Shown: positions 18,422 through 30,768 of the stretch, piece after piece
Layout of the letters: every line of letters begins with the position of its first letter
Position numbering within the stretch: position 1 is the stretch's first letter
From: Legionella londiniensis
GTDB taxonomy: Bacteria > Pseudomonadota > Gammaproteobacteria > Legionellales > Legionellaceae
Direction of reading: 5' to 3'
Length of the DNA: 64,000 nucleotides
Assembly (NCBI RefSeq): GCF_001467825.1
Contig: NZ_LNYK01000014.1
Span: 422,839-486,838 of the forward strand
Notes under the pieces: model-generated
The model's database searches: none
Seen by the model: only the letters and a program-made list of their open reading frames with translations
Told to the model about the DNA's origin: nothing
Translations under genes and position numbers: made by a program

Positions 18422-19513
18422 CTAAACATTAAAACGAAAATGCATCACATCGCCATCGCAAACGACATACTCCTTGCCTTCCAGCCGCAATTTTCCCGCT
18501 TCTTTCGCGCCCTGCTCCCCGCCAAAGGCAATAAAGTCATCATAAGCAATGACTTCTGCGCGAATAAACCCTTTTTCAAAATCGGTATGAATAACGCCTG
18601 CCGCCTCAGGCGCTGTAGCGCCTCGCCTGATAGTCCAGGCACGTACTTCCTTAACACCTGCAGTAAAATAGGTTTGCAGCCCAAGTAAATCGTAACCAGC
18701 CCGGATCACTCGGTTCAGACCGGGCTCTGAGAGGCCAAGGTCCGCCATAAACTCCTTGCGTTCATCTTCATCCAGCTCCATAAGCTCGGCCTCGGTTGCG
18801 GCACTTATAGCTACAACTTTCGCATGTTCTGTTTGCGCGAGGTCTCGTACTTTATCCAATAAGGGATTTTGTTCATAACCATTGTCATCGACATTGGCTA
18901 TGTAAAGTACAGGTTTTTCAGTGAGCAAGAACAATCGGCGGCTGACAGCCTGTTCTTCTGGAGAAAGATTTAATGTGCGCACAGGCAGGCCTGCATTTAG
19001 ATGAGCGCTGATTTTTTCCAAAGTATACTTTTCAAAGAGCGCATCCTTATTCCCACTTTTGCTGTTCTTGCCCGCCTTATTTAAAGCGCGTTCGACAGTT
19101 TCCATATCAGCCAGCGCCAATTCTGTATTGATGACTTCAATATCGCTGACGGGGTCGACCTGTCCTTCAACATGGATCACATCGGGGTTTTCAAAACAGC
19201 GCACCACATGCGCTATTGCGTCGGTTTCGCGGATATTCGCTAAAAACTGATTTCCCAGACCCTCGCCGCTTGAGGCGCCCTTGACCAGCCCTGCAATGTC
19301 GACAAACTGCATCACGGCAGGCACCGTCTGCTGAGGATGCACAATACCTGCCAATGCCTGCAAGCGCGCATCCGGGACTGTAACCACACCCACGTTAGGT
19401 TCTATGGTGCAAAAAGGGTAATTGGCCGCTTCTATCCCTGCCTTGGTGAGAGCGTTAAATAAAGTTGATTTGCCAACATTAGGCAACCCGACTATTCCAC
19501 ATTTAAATCCCAT
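18422..19513 (-). CDS. ychF: Redox-responsive ATPase YchF (Obg-like)
   Basis: 363 aa, the standard length. G1 is [15 protein letters not shown] (residues 8-22) and G3 is [17 protein letters not shown]. In place of the NKxD G4 motif it has NVDDNG, as in YchF/OLA1, which prefer ATP over GTP. The C-terminal TGS-like domain ends in the typical [23 protein letters not shown]. It is cytoplasmic, associates with ribosomes and modulates stress and oxidative responses. It is followed on the same strand upstream by pth with a 16-bp gap, the classical pth-ychF pair. Confidence 0.96.
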   Translation of the reverse strand: MGFKCGIVGLPNVGKSTLFNALTKAGIEAANYPFCTIEPNVGVVTVPDARLQALAGIVHPQQTVPAVMQFVDIAGLVKGASSGEGLGNQFLANIRETDAIAHVVRCFENPDVIHVEGQVDPVSDIEVINTELALADMETVERALNKAGKNSKSGNKDALFEKYTLEKISAHLNAGLPVRTLNLSPEEQAVSRRLFLLTEKPVLYIANVDDNGYEQNPLLDKVRDLAQTEHAKVVAISAATEAELMELDEDERKEFMADLGLSEPGLNRVIRAGYDLLGLQTYFTAGVKEVRAWTIRRGATAPEAAGVIHTDFEKGFIRAEVIAYDDFIAFGGEQGAKEAGKLRLEGKEYVVCDGDVMHFRFNV

Positions 19514-19529
19514 ACTTACCTCGAAAAAA

Positions 19530-20099
19530 CTATCGGTTCAATTGGCTCATAGCCTGGCTCATAGCCCCATTAAACACATCAGGCATGATGTCCACTCCCC
19601 GCCTAACCGCCTCGAGGATTAATTCGCGCTCGGAAATTGAGGGAGGATGCAAAACATAATCGATCACCAGATGTTTGTGGCCTGGATGGCCTACGCCGAT
19701 GCGCAGGCGATGAAAATCAGGGCTGCCAAGTTGGCTGATGATATCGCGCAATCCATTATGGCCGCCGTGGCCCCCGCCTGTTTTAAGCTTAATCCTCCCA
19801 GGCGGCAAATCAATATCATCGTGTGCCACCAGCAATTCACTGACCCCTATTTGATAAAACTGACAAATAGATCGCACACAAATCCCGCTTTGATTCATAA
19901 AAACCAACGGCAGGGCTGCCTTGCAGGCATGATGATTCAATTCAAGATGAGCCAATTCCGCATGAAATTTCTTTTCAACTTTAAAAACGGCATCAAAATG
20001 GCGTGTTAACGCTTCGACAAACCAGGCGCCCGCGTTGTGGCGGGTTTTCTCATATTGCGAGCCCGGATTGCGCAAGCCAACTATCAATTTAATAGGCAT
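19530..20099 (-). CDS. pth: Peptidyl-tRNA hydrolase
   Basis: 189 aa. Conserved blocks: [21 protein letters not shown] (residues 8-28) with the catalytic His20, [44 protein letters not shown] with Asp and the glycine/histidine loop, and [13 protein letters not shown]. It recycles tRNA by cleaving peptidyl-tRNA drop-off products and is essential in most bacteria. It lies just upstream of ychF (16 bp) and downstream of rplY, from which it is separated by a strong terminator, so pth-ychF likely has its own promoter. Confidence 0.96.
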   Translation of the reverse strand: MPIKLIVGLRNPGSQYEKTRHNAGAWFVEALTRHFDAVFKVEKKFHAELAHLELNHHACKAALPLVFMNQSGICVRSICQFYQIGVSELLVAHDDIDLPPGRIKLKTGGGHGGHNGLRDIISQLGSPDFHRLRIGVGHPGHKHLVIDYVLHPPSISERELILEAVRRGVDIMPDVFNGAMSQAMSQLNR

Positions 20100-20178
20100 G
20101 GATCAATAGACCTGATAAATATACATCGCGCACCAGGCGCAAGACACGGAATTCTGAGACTGCATGTCAACAGGCCAA

Positions 20179-20216
20179 AAAAACAAGCGGCAATAAATAT
20201 TATAACCTATTGCCGC
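20179..20216 (-). terminator. Rho-independent terminator of rplY
   Basis: Minus-strand arms GCGGCAATA / TATTGCCGC (9 bp, 12-nt loop) begin 27 nt after the rplY stop and are followed by TTGTTTTTTT. A clear intrinsic terminator. Confidence 0.85.
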
Positions 20217-20242
20217 CCATATGCATTAAATCAGGGAAGAGC

Positions 20243-20896
20243 TTACTCTGCGCTCTCTTCAGGCCCTTGTTCAGAAGCTGCTTCGGGTACTTCTTTGGTT
20301 TCAGCTTCGGCTTCAGCCGCGCGTTTTGGCTTATGGATGCTCACCACCGGATGGTCATGATCCCCTGCAGGTTCTATCGTCAGCTGGACTCCTTTGGGAA
20401 GTTTTAAATCAGACAGGTGCAAGACATCGTCAAGCTGCATGTCACTGACATCCACTTCAATAAATTCAGGAAGATCTTTTGCCTGGCAGCGCACCTCAAC
20501 CTGATTCATGGTGTGGTTGATCATGCCGCCCGCTTTCACGCCTTTGGCTTCAGTTTCATTCACAAAATGTATGGGAACCATTTTGACCAGCACATCCTTG
20601 GCGCCTACGCGTTGCAAATCCATGTGTAAAATGACCGGTTTGTAAGGATGGCGCTGTAAATCTTTCAGGATTACCTGCTCAACCTTGCCGCCCAATTTCA
20701 AATCAAAAACACTGGAATATATGCTTTCAGATTCGAGCGCCTTTATAACCTTGTTATGCAGTAAATGAATCGCCTGTGGTTCCTTACTGCCGCCATATAA
20801 GATGGCAGGAACTTTGTTCTCAAGACGACGCAGGCGGCGGCTCGCACCTTTCCCCTTGTCAGTTCTTGTTTCAGCTTCTAAAATTAATGTTGTCAT
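20243..20896 (-). CDS. rplY: 50S ribosomal protein L25, long (Ctc) form
   Basis: 217 aa: an L25 domain (about residues 4-92; opening LILEAETRTDKGKGASRRLRR) that binds 5S rRNA, and the C-terminal TL5/CTC domain (about 100-185; HFVNETEAKGVKAGG, NQVEVRCQAKDLPEFIEVDVS). A low-complexity Glu/Ala tail follows (AEAEAETKEVPEAASEQGPEESAE). The long CTC form is typical of this group, in contrast to the short L25 of Escherichia coli. The start ATG at 20896 has GGAG 6 nt upstream. It is divergent from rplU. Confidence 0.95.
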   Translation of the reverse strand: MTTLILEAETRTDKGKGASRRLRRLENKVPAILYGGSKEPQAIHLLHNKVIKALESESIYSSVFDLKLGGKVEQVILKDLQRHPYKPVILHMDLQRVGAKDVLVKMVPIHFVNETEAKGVKAGGMINHTMNQVEVRCQAKDLPEFIEVDVSDMQLDDVLHLSDLKLPKGVQLTIEPAGDHDHPVVSIHKPKRAAEAEAETKEVPEAASEQGPEESAE

Positions 20897-21097
20897 GGGT
20901 ATTCTCCGTTAAAAACAAATTCCCGGGCAGCCGCACGTCTTTCGTGCTCAAAAAGCTCTAACCTCGCGACCAGGTTATGCGGGATACGGTGGCGAAGTAT
21001 ACAATAATTTAAAATCAACTTGAAGTCAGAATTGATATTTTATAGAATGTTGCACTTTGCTGGTATGTGCAACCAGAAGGTATGTTGGAGAAATAAT

Positions 21098-21409
21098 ATG
21101 TATGCGGTAATTAAAACAGGCGGCAAGCAATATCGCGTCAAAGAAGGCGATGTGTTAAAGGTAGAATTATTGTCCGCTGATGTTGGCAGTAAGGTCGATT
21201 TTTCAGAAGTATTAATGGTTGCGGATGGCGATGACATCAGCTGCGGCAAGCCCATCCTTGAAAATGCGGTGGTTCAGGCTGAAGTGCTTGAGCATGCCCG
21301 GCACAAAAAAATTAAAATCATTAAATTCCGCCGTCGCAAGCATCACATGAAAACCATGGGTCACCGGCAATATTACACTCAGGTTAAAATTACTGGGATC
21401 AATAAGTAA
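21098..21409 (+). CDS. rplU: 50S ribosomal protein L21
   Basis: 103 aa from the ATG at 21098 (TTGGAG upstream). The frame extends to 21020, but that start would give a non-homologous extension. [23 protein letters not shown] and the basic C-terminal block [22 protein letters not shown] are diagnostic. L21 binds 23S rRNA. It is first of rplU-rpmA, 12 bp apart; both assemble into the large subunit, and obgE downstream is a large-subunit assembly GTPase. Confidence 0.97.
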   Translation: MYAVIKTGGKQYRVKEGDVLKVELLSADVGSKVDFSEVLMVADGDDISCGKPILENAVVQAEVLEHARHKKIKIIKFRRRKHHMKTMGHRQYYTQVKITGINK

Positions 21410-21421
21410 GAGGTAGTTCTA

Positions 21422-21691
21422 ATGGCACATAAAAAAGCAGGCGGCAGTACACGTAACGGTCGCGATTCGAATCCAAAATACCTTGGCGTTAAACGTTTTG
21501 GCGGGCAAAGGGTCAACGCCGGTGAAATTCTGGTTCGCCAGCGCGGTACCCGCTTTCATGCTGGTGAAGGCGTTGGGCTTGGGCGCGATCACACGCTTTA
21601 TGCATTGGTATCCGGCTTGGTAAAATTTAAAGTCCAGGGTGCAAAAAACCGTAAATATGTGATCATCGAAAGATCACAACAAGACAGTTAA
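21422..21691 (+). CDS. rpmA: 50S ribosomal protein L27
   Basis: 89 aa. It opens [19 protein letters not shown], with the flexible N-terminal tail that reaches the peptidyl transferase centre, then [22 protein letters not shown] and [17 protein letters not shown]. There is no Firmicutes-type N-terminal propeptide. It is cotranscribed with rplU. A 276-bp gap with a repeat element separates it from obgE. Confidence 0.97.
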   Translation: MAHKKAGGSTRNGRDSNPKYLGVKRFGGQRVNAGEILVRQRGTRFHAGEGVGLGRDHTLYALVSGLVKFKVQGAKNRKYVIIERSQQDS

Positions 21692-21747
21692 GCATTCCTA
21701 TCCTATTGCTATTTACTTAGCTGCGCTATCATACGAACCGTAGTATT

Positions 21748-21824
21748 GTAGCCCGTATTAGCGAAGCGTAATATGGGGATTAGGCAGAAAATCCCGGATT
21801 AAGACTGCGTCTAATCCGGGCTAC
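21748..21824. repeat. 77-bp MITE-like element with 14-bp terminal inverted repeats
   Basis: Ends GTAGCCCGTATTAG (21748-21761) and CTAATCCGGGCTAC (21811-21824) are inverted repeats with one mismatch. The right half is itself a hairpin (CCCGGATTA ... TAATCCGGG, 21793-21820), the same motif as at 16420 and 50658. It lies in the rpmA-obgE gap, and no ORF is inside. Confidence 0.7.
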
Positions 21825-21946
21825 GATCAAACTCAATTTTATAGCCACAAATTGCTTTTACAGGCTCGGCAAAGTTTCTTCATGCAGTCAGCCGAATTTA
21901 CGGCCGTTAAATGAAGTGCTAACAGAACCCCAAACTCTATCCCTAA

Positions 21947-24039
<2,093 letters not shown>

Positions 24040-24043
<4 letters not shown>

Positions 24044-25005
24044 AATCTATCCTGGGTGTTTAGAGTAATCATGCGCAAATCGTCAACATGCGGTTTTCCC
24101 GGTTTAAATCCTATCCCCCATAATGCCCTTAATGACTCATTTCCGATGATATAGCGCGCATCCGCAAGAATCAGGGGATTACGGCTGACGAGTAACAAAT
24201 AGCCGTCGGTAAACCAGTTGAAAATAGTCAAATCACGCAATTGATCTCCTGAATGATATACATAATCAGGCAGTTCGTCACCGGAGAATGCAGGAAATAA
24301 TGCAGTTGAATCAACCTCGCTTTTTGAAAACCAGGGGGTGGCTACTCTGGCAAGAACGAGTTTGTTACCGCTGAAAGCAACGCTTCGCCAATGCGTTGAG
24401 CTTGCAAGTTCGGGAAACACTCTTAACCGGCTTATCTGCAGATGATTTTCATGCGCATAGGCTTGAACTGCTGCCAAGGCACGGTGGTGTTGCAGTGCAT
24501 TCACTGATAAAAACGCACCTGCAAGTATAATGCCCAGGAAAACAGGCTTGCGGTTATCATAAACCAGGGTGCCGATAACACCCGCGCCTAAAAATACAGT
24601 AAAGACAGGATCGACAATAGAAATTAAATCCCAGGCGTACCTCGTATTGGCAAGGGGCCAAAATAACACAGTGCCATAGCTGGTACAGGTATCCAGCAAT
24701 GCATGGGTTGCATAGCCAATGAAAGCAGCCCAAAAAGTCAAACGCCATCTTTCCCGAAATCTCTGGAAAGGAATCAGGGCAAGCGTCACGAGTATCGCGC
24801 CAAAAGGGATGAAAATAAAAGAATGGGTAAATTGCCGATGATATATCAGGGTTAGCATCGGATCATTTGCCGAGCGGATGAGCAAGTCAAGATCAGCTGC
24901 TGTTCCTCCAAGAGCGCCAACGATCCAGGCATTTTTTCTATCATATTGGTGCAAGATGGCCTGTGAACATGCAGCGCCAAGAGCCGCCTGTGTGACGGGA
25001 TCCAT
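24040..25005 (-). CDS. YdjM/DUF457-type membrane-bound metal-dependent hydrolase
   Basis: 321 aa. It opens MDPVTQAALGAACSQ, followed by several hydrophobic segments (about residues 55-75, 83-105, 118-145, 150-170) and the conserved histidine/aspartate positions of this family: HRQFTHSFIF and HALLDTCTSYGT. Family members are inner-membrane proteins with a predicted metal-dependent hydrolase site; the substrate is unknown. The C-terminal half (about 175-321) is soluble. It overlaps the cinA-like gene by 4 bp and starts 4 bp after the mscS stop, so the three are one operon. Confidence 0.8.
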
Positions 25006-25009
25006 ATTG

Positions 25010-25786
25010 TTATGCCTGAGGCAGCGACATCTGTCGATAAGGCATTTCTATACCCTCCTTATCAAATACCTGCTTGATTTGCTCATATAATTCATATTTC
25101 ACCTGATTGACTGTTCCTGTTTCTGCCCAAAACATCAATTTTAATTCAATGGCCGAATCGGTAAACTGGTTAATGACCACTTGCATTGCCGGTTCTTGCA
25201 AAACATCCGGATGCGCTTTAAGCAAGGTTAGCAAAATATGTTTTACATGCTCAATCTCAGTGTTATAGGAAACACCAATGAGCATATCCACTCTCCGGGT
25301 TTTAAAATAGCTCATATTGATGATATCTGATTTCATAATCGTTTCATTGGGTATGCGAATCCTCATATTATCTGCCGTTTTGATCTTGGTTGATAAAAGA
25401 TCCATGGAATCGACAACTCCCGCCATGTCTTTTAAACGAATGGTATCCCCTACTTTAAACGGCGACTCAAACAGAAGAAAAATGCCGCTGACCAGGTTGG
25501 ATGCGGCGGTCTGGGAAGCAAAGCTTAATGCCACTGTAAATACACCGGCAGCGCCCAGCAGAACAGTCATTTTAAAGCCAATTTGTTGTAAAGCTGAAAT
25601 TAAAAAAAGTAAAAATAACCCATAAAATATCAACCTGCGGCTCAAAACAGCCAGATGGCGGGAAAAGCGTTTGCTGACGGCTTTACCGACTATCGCACCA
25701 ACCTGCCTCGCAATAAAAAAACCCAATACCGCCACGAAAACCGCATAAACAATATGTAGCCAGTCTATCTTTGACAGCACATCCAT
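25010..25786 (-). CDS. Small-conductance mechanosensitive channel, MscS family
   Basis: 258 aa from the ATG at 25786, chosen for its strong GGAGGA site 4-5 nt upstream. The frame extends 20 codons further, but that part runs through a transcription terminator. Hydrophobic helices at about 10-30, 50-70 and 76-105 precede the pore-like helix VFTVALSFASQTAASNLVSGIFLLFESPF. The MscS beta domain follows with FKVGDTIRLKDMAGVVDSM and IRIPNETIM. The channel opens under membrane tension to relieve hypo-osmotic shock. First gene of the mscS-hydrolase-cinA operon. Confidence 0.92.
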   Translation of the reverse strand: MDVLSKIDWLHIVYAVFVAVLGFFIARQVGAIVGKAVSKRFSRHLAVLSRRLIFYGLFLLFLISALQQIGFKMTVLLGAAGVFTVALSFASQTAASNLVSGIFLLFESPFKVGDTIRLKDMAGVVDSMDLLSTKIKTADNMRIRIPNETIMKSDIINMSYFKTRRVDMLIGVSYNTEIEHVKHILLTLLKAHPDVLQEPAMQVVINQFTDSAIELKLMFWAETGTVNQVKYELYEQIKQVFDKEGIEMPYRQMSLPQA

Positions 25787-25810
25787 GACTCCTCCGGCAC
25801 CGATTTCATA

Positions 25811-25837
25811 AACAAAAAACCCCGCAATACGGGGTTT
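25811..25837 (-). terminator. Rho-independent terminator of the small lipoprotein gene
   Basis: Minus-strand hairpin AAACCCCG / CGGGGTTT with a 5-nt loop followed by TTTGTTT. It sits 65 nt after the lipoprotein stop and directly before mscS. Confidence 0.85.
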
Positions 25838-25901
25838 AGTAAGCATCTATCAAAAAAAGCAAACACCTGCCTTTGCAGCGGGCCTTGCTGTTTTTGGGGT
25901 A

Positions 25902-26111
25902 TTACTCTTGTGTTTGATTATCAGCAGCGCCTTGGTCTGCGCCCTGATTTTCAGTATTTGTAGCGGCAGGTGCTTGCTCAGGTGTTTGCTCAGGCTGAGT
26001 CGCGGTGGTTTCTGTTCTGACTTCAGGCTGTTTTTGCTTATCCTGACCGCCACAGGCTACAAGCGACAAGGCCATAAAACCAGCTACGAACAACATTGCC
26101 AACTGTTTCAT
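25902..26111 (-). CDS. Small Gln/Thr/Ala-rich lipoprotein
   Basis: 69 aa. A signal peptide ends in lipobox LVAC (Cys20): MKQLAMLFVAGFMALSLVAC. The mature 50 residues are low complexity, Gln/Thr/Glu/Ala/Pro-rich and acidic (repeats of the type EQTPEQAP, GADQGAADNQ) with no recognisable domain. After lipidation it would be an extended envelope anchor. The start has GGGAG 6-7 nt upstream, and a strong terminator follows. The function is unknown; small lipoproteins of this kind are common and often lineage-specific. Confidence 0.75.
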   Translation of the reverse strand: MKQLAMLFVAGFMALSLVACGGQDKQKQPEVRTETTATQPEQTPEQAPAATNTENQGADQGAADNQTQE

Positions 26112-26415
26112 TTTTTTCTCCCGTTTTTTTTTATTTTTTAAAAGTCTCCCGTTTCAAAGTCTAGCAAAAATTTACTTATTGTGAAGGAGTTAATTGTAAT
26201 TCTCTTCAGTTAAACCCAAAAACCAGAGCTCAATGAACACCAATAATTCATTATGGATTATTTTAAGGCAAAGAACAGGCGAGATAACCCCTACCTGCTC
26301 ATTGGTTTGACTATTAGATCTTGGCGCTGAACAAAGCTATTAGGCTGGATTGGTACTGACTTGTCATCTGTCATTTGCTAGAATTTGCACAACTTTACCC
26401 AGAATAATAATTAAG
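26112..26415. other. 304-bp intergenic region between divergent lipoprotein and mutS genes
   Basis: AT-rich. No ORF with a credible RBS (a 23-codon frame at 26233 has none), no RNA gene and no strong hairpin seen. TAGAAT at 26379-26384 may be the mutS -10, without a well-placed -35. Confidence 0.4.
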
Positions 26416-28941
26416 ATGAGTTCATCCCATACTCCTATGATGCAGCAATATTTAAAAATAAAGGCACTGCATCCTGACATGCTTCTCTTTTACCGTATGG
26501 GCGATTTCTATGAGCTTTTTTTCGATGACGCCAAGCGTGCGGCAAACCTGCTTGACCTGACTTTGACTCACCGCGGCCAGTCTGGCGGAAAACCGATCCC
26601 CATGGCAGGAGTACCCTTCCATGCTGTTGAAAATTATTTGGCAAGGCTCGTCAAAAAAGGGGAATCGGTTGCAATTTGCGAACAAATTGGCGATCCATCT
26701 TCAGCAAAAGGGTTGGTAGAGCGGCAAGTAACCCGCATCATAACGCCGGGAACGCTTACGGATGACGCGTTGCTCGACGCCCGCGCAGATAATATTCTGC
26801 TTGCTGTTTATGAGTTGCGGCAACAATATGGGCTCGCCTGGGTTGATTTAAGCGGCGGTCGGTTTCATGTCTCCCATGCAGCAGATAAAGCTCAACTTCA
26901 TGCTGAAATCCATCGGTTAAAACCTGCGGAAATTTTAGTCAGTGATGCATGCTCTATCCAAATGCCGGATGAGTTTCTCATCAAAATCAGACCTGATTAT
27001 GAATTTGCGATGGGAAATTCAGAAAAAATAGTATGTGAGCAATTTCAGGTCGTGAATCTTGAAATCCTCGGGTTAAATGAGTTTCCTGCCGCTGTTCCGG
27101 CAGCAGGTTGTTTGCTCTCCTATTTGCGCATAACCCAGCGCCAGTCTCTGCCTCACCTAAAGTCGCTGACGCTTGAGAAAAGCGATGATTATTTACAGCT
27201 GGATGCGGCAACACAAAAACATTTGGAATTATTTGAAAGCAATCATGGCAAAAATGAAAACTGTTTATATGCTCTGCTGGATAAAACAGCCTCTGCCATG
27301 GGAAGCCGCTTATTGAAACGATGGCTTGGGAGGCCTTTAAGGCAGCATGAACCCATCCGGCATCGCCAGGAAGCGATACGCGAACTCATCGCGGAGAAAC
27401 AAACCGATGCTATTTATAAACTCCTAAAACAGACATCCGATATCGAGCGCATTATCTCGCGCATAGCTTTACAAACCGCAAGGCCAAGAGATTTGCTGCT
27501 TTTACGCGAAACGCTGAAATTAATCCCCGAATTTCAAAGGGCGCTCGCCCCCAAGCAAAGCTATTTGTTAAAAAATATCTGCAAACACCTTCAGCCTCAG
27601 CCGGTACTGGAGGATTTGTTAAGCCGGGCGCTCGTTGACAATCCTCCAGCCCTGCTTCGCGACGGTGGCGTCATTGCCCGCGGGTTTGATGAGATGCTGG
27701 ATGAATTGCGAGAATTAAATGACAGCGCCTCGGATAAATTGCTGGATCTTGAACAGGAAGAAAAAAAGCGTTGCGGGTTAAGTTCTTTAAAATTCGGCTA
27801 TAACCGCGTTCATGGCTATTATATTGAACTGTCAAGGGGGCAGTCAGAAGAGATTCCACCCCATTTTCAGCGCAGGCAGACCCTCAAAAATGTGGAACGC
27901 TTTATCACGCCAGAATTAAAACATTTTGAAGAGAAGGTTTTATCAGCGCAGGTAAAAGCGCTTGCTCGAGAAAAATGGCTTTATGAAAACCTCTTAAAGG
28001 AATTGAACCAATATATTGCAAGGCTTTCAGAAATCGCCAAGGCCCTTTCAACGCTAGATGTTTTGAATAATCTTGCCGAGCGGGCAATATCTCTGAACTG
28101 GCAATGCCCTGTTCTGGTTTCTGAACCTGGGATTGAAATTAAGACTGGCAGGCACCCGGTCATTGAGCAGATCCTGCAGGAAAAATTTATTGCCAATGAC
28201 TTATACCTTCATCCCGCGCAAAACATATTATTGATAACAGGCCCTAACATGGGCGGAAAATCAACCTACATGCGGCAAAATGCATTAATCATACTTTTGG
28301 CGCATATTGGCAGCTTTGTACCGGCACAACACGCCAAACTGGGTCCCCTGGACAAAATATTTACCCGCATCGGCGCCAGTGACGACCTCACATCCGGCCG
28401 CTCTACCTTTATGGTAGAAATGACCGAAACAGCCCATATCCTGCGCAATGCAACCCGGCAAAGCCTGGTTTTAATCGATGAAATTGGCAGAGGGACAAGC
28501 ACTTATGACGGCGTGGCACTGGCCTATTCCTGTTGTGCCTATCTTGCTGATACCGTGAAGGCTTATACCTTGTTTTCAACGCACTATCATGAATTGACCG
28601 AACTTCCGCAACGGTTTTCCTGTATCCGCAATATACATCTTGAGGCGGTTAAACGAAAAAACAGCATTGTTTTTCTTTATCAGGTTAAAGATGGTTATGC
28701 AGATCAAAGCTATGGCATTGATGTAGCAGCCCTGGCAGGTATTCCTGAAGAGGTGCTCATGCTTGCAAAAGAGTATTTAAATACACTAAAGGCCCATCAT
28801 CCTGAAGACTCAGGCCAGGACAATCCATGCACTACGGAGTCATTGATTTTGAAAAAACTGGCCAGTGTGGATGTGGATAACCTGACACCAAGGAGGGCGC
28901 TTGAATTGCTTTATCAGCTAAAAGCATTGGAAAGCTGCTAA
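26416..28941 (+). CDS. mutS: DNA mismatch repair protein MutS
   Basis: 841 aa from the ATG at 26416 (the frame runs back to 26350, giving a non-homologous extension). The opening [33 protein letters not shown] carries the Phe-x-Glu mismatch-reading motif (FYE). It has connector, lever and clamp regions of usual length, then the ATPase: Walker [15 protein letters not shown] (about 607-620), [14 protein letters not shown], Walker [16 protein letters not shown] and [12 protein letters not shown]-terminal helix-turn-helix region ends in [13 protein letters not shown]. It recognises mismatches and recruits MutL in the cytoplasm. Single gene, no partner adjacent. Confidence 0.97.
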   Translation: MSSSHTPMMQQYLKIKALHPDMLLFYRMGDFYELFFDDAKRAANLLDLTLTHRGQSGGKPIPMAGVPFHAVENYLARLVKKGESVAICEQIGDPSSAKGLVERQVTRIITPGTLTDDALLDARADNILLAVYELRQQYGLAWVDLSGGRFHVSHAADKAQLHAEIHRLKPAEILVSDACSIQMPDEFLIKIRPDYEFAMGNSEKIVCEQFQVVNLEILGLNEFPAAVPAAGCLLSYLRITQRQSLPHLKSLTLEKSDDYLQLDAATQKHLELFESNHGKNENCLYALLDKTASAMGSRLLKRWLGRPLRQHEPIRHRQEAIRELIAEKQTDAIYKLLKQTSDIERIISRIALQTARPRDLLLLRETLKLIPEFQRALAPKQSYLLKNICKHLQPQPVLEDLLSRALVDNPPALLRDGGVIARGFDEMLDELRELNDSASDKLLDLEQEEKKRCGLSSLKFGYNRVHGYYIELSRGQSEEIPPHFQRRQTLKNVERFITPELKHFEEKVLSAQVKALAREKWLYENLLKELNQYIARLSEIAKALSTLDVLNNLAERAISLNWQCPVLVSEPGIEIKTGRHPVIEQILQEKFIANDLYLHPAQNILLITGPNMGGKSTYMRQNALIILLAHIGSFVPAQHAKLGPLDKIFTRIGASDDLTSGRSTFMVEMTETAHILRNATRQSLVLIDEIGRGTSTYDGVALAYSCCAYLADTVKAYTLFSTHYHELTELPQRFSCIRNIHLEAVKRKNSIVFLYQVKDGYADQSYGIDVAALAGIPEEVLMLAKEYLNTLKAHHPEDSGQDNPCTTESLILKKLASVDVDNLTPRRALELLYQLKALESC

Positions 28942-29034
28942 GGCCTACTTTATTCCGGCTGCATATCCTGCCAAACTAGTACCGTTTTCCTTTAATTTTG
29001 GCTGGCTTTTATCACCAAGAACGAATTTTTCTAA

Positions 29035-30768
29035 ATGCTCAACAGGATTTCTGCATTGATTCAATACTTCAGCAAAAATGGTTTATTCAGAAAAACTGTT
29101 TCCCTTGTGCTTTTCTTTTTGATCCAAAAGAGCGTTTATGCGGCGAATTTTAAAATCACAGGAATTAAAGGCGAACCCTTGCAGAATGTGCGCTACCGTT
29201 TATCAGAGTTGTACCAGGATAAACCCTTAACAACAGTACCAAGAAAAGAACTGCAAGCCCAAATTGAAAAAGCCTTGCATCCCTACGGTTTTTTTAGGCC
29301 GAAGATATCTTTTGCGGTCAGCAGCGAGGGGACGCCTTTTCGCATTCAAATCACTCCAGGCCCGCAATTACACATCGCAACGATGACGATTCAGGTTACC
29401 GGTGAAGGGGCGGATAATGCTGAAATCAGGCAGGCGCTGCGTGATCTCCCCCTTAAGGCAGGCCAACCTTTAAATAACCCAATCTATGAGGAAGCCAAGG
29501 AAAATATACAAACAGCTGCTGAACATCAAGGCTATCTGCACGGTATTTTTGAAAAGGCTGAAGTATTGATTGACCTGAATCGATATCGCGCAGATATCAC
29601 GCTGATTTACAATACTGGCCCACAGTTTTACTTCGGGCAATTGAAATTTGATCCAACCCATATTTCCAAGGAACTTCTCTACCGCTACGTTCCGTTTGAG
29701 ATGGGGCAGCCGTATTCAACAGATAAAGTTCTTGCCCTTGAATCCAATCTCTCGGCGAGCGGGTATTTTAAGTCAGTCATTGTGAAGCCTGAGATGAACA
29801 GCAGGCGGCTCGTGCCCGTGAATGTCCATTTGGAGGCGGTAAACCGCATCAATTACACCCTGGGTATTGGTTATGGAACAGATACCGGACCCAGAGGCCG
29901 GGTCGGGTTGCATGTTGTGCCTGTCAACAGCGCCGGACATAAATTCAATGCCATAGCACAGGGCTCTCTGCAGGAAAATGCGCTGTTGGCTCAATATATT
30001 ATTCCCGGACGGGATCCCTTGCATGACAAATACAGCGTTTCGGCGAGTTTTTCCAATCTGGATTACAGCAGCGGCTATGCAAATTCCGCGCTTTTATCGC
30101 TGGCTCATCAGCATCTGAAAACCAATCACCAGCGCGTCATTTCCCTGAATGCCCTGCATGAACGCTTCAATTATACAAATACCCCAAAAACTGAGAAGAC
30201 CTTGCTTTATCCCAAGGCAACCCTGACCTGGCGGAAGGTCACTGATCAGCTGTTTTCACCATCAGGCTATAATATTACACTGAATGGCCTTGCAGCGAGC
30301 AAACTTTTGCTCTCCGAAATCAATCTGGCACAGGCTTCTATTGACGTGAAAGCGGCTCTCACCGTCAAACCAATCCGGACCCGGTTTTTCGTGCACGGCA
30401 TACAAGGCTTTACCGCGGTGAATGATATTGAAAACCTCCCCCTATCGCTGGCCTTATTGCTTGGCGGAGCCGAGAACTTGAAAGCCTATTCATACAATTC
30501 AGTTGGGCCTGGTAAAATTTTAAGTTTTATCGGCGGAGAAATTCAAAAAGAAACGTTTGAGAAATGGTATCTGGTAGGGTTTCTTGATGCGGGGGATGTA
30601 TACAATCCAGGCATAAAAGATTTTAAATATGATGCAGGCATCGCCCTAATGTGGGTATCTCCCGTGGGGCCCATTAAAGTTGGGGTCGCGCAAGCCATTA
30701 ATCGCGACTTTCAGAGAATCGACGGGAGAAATCCCAAACTGGTCATCAACATGGGGCCTGATCTCTAA
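29035..30768 (+). CDS. tamA: Translocation and assembly module outer-membrane protein TamA
   Basis: 577 aa, the usual TamA length. The signal peptide (about 1-37; SLVLFFLIQKSVYAA) is followed by three POTRA domains (about 38-280) and a C-terminal 16-stranded barrel of the BamA/Omp85 type (from NRINYTLGIGYGTDTGPRGRVGL). The L6-loop-like segment and terminal strand PIKVGVAQAINR ... VINMGPDL are present. TamA works with TamB to insert autotransporters and move phospholipids to the outer membrane. Its stop codon overlaps the tamB start (TAATG), so the two are translationally coupled. Confidence 0.93.
   Translation: MLNRISALIQYFSKNGLFRKTVSLVLFFLIQKSVYAANFKITGIKGEPLQNVRYRLSELYQDKPLTTVPRKELQAQIEKALHPYGFFRPKISFAVSSEGTPFRIQITPGPQLHIATMTIQVTGEGADNAEIRQALRDLPLKAGQPLNNPIYEEAKENIQTAAEHQGYLHGIFEKAEVLIDLNRYRADITLIYNTGPQFYFGQLKFDPTHISKELLYRYVPFEMGQPYSTDKVLALESNLSASGYFKSVIVKPEMNSRRLVPVNVHLEAVNRINYTLGIGYGTDTGPRGRVGLHVVPVNSAGHKFNAIAQGSLQENALLAQYIIPGRDPLHDKYSVSASFSNLDYSSGYANSALLSLAHQHLKTNHQRVISLNALHERFNYTNTPKTEKTLLYPKATLTWRKVTDQLFSPSGYNITLNGLAASKLLLSEINLAQASIDVKAALTVKPIRTRFFVHGIQGFTAVNDIENLPLSLALLLGGAENLKAYSYNSVGPGKILSFIGGEIQKETFEKWYLVGFLDAGDVYNPGIKDFKYDAGIALMWVSPVGPIKVGVAQAINRDFQRIDGRNPKLVINMGPDL

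Noticed and set aside
25787..25846. 20-codon extension of the mscS channel
   Set aside because: It reads through an intrinsic terminator; the ATG at 25786 has a strong GGAGGA site.
25850..26053. 67-codon basic frame on the minus strand
   Set aside because: It is a shadow of the small lipoprotein gene in another frame, with no RBS and low-complexity composition.
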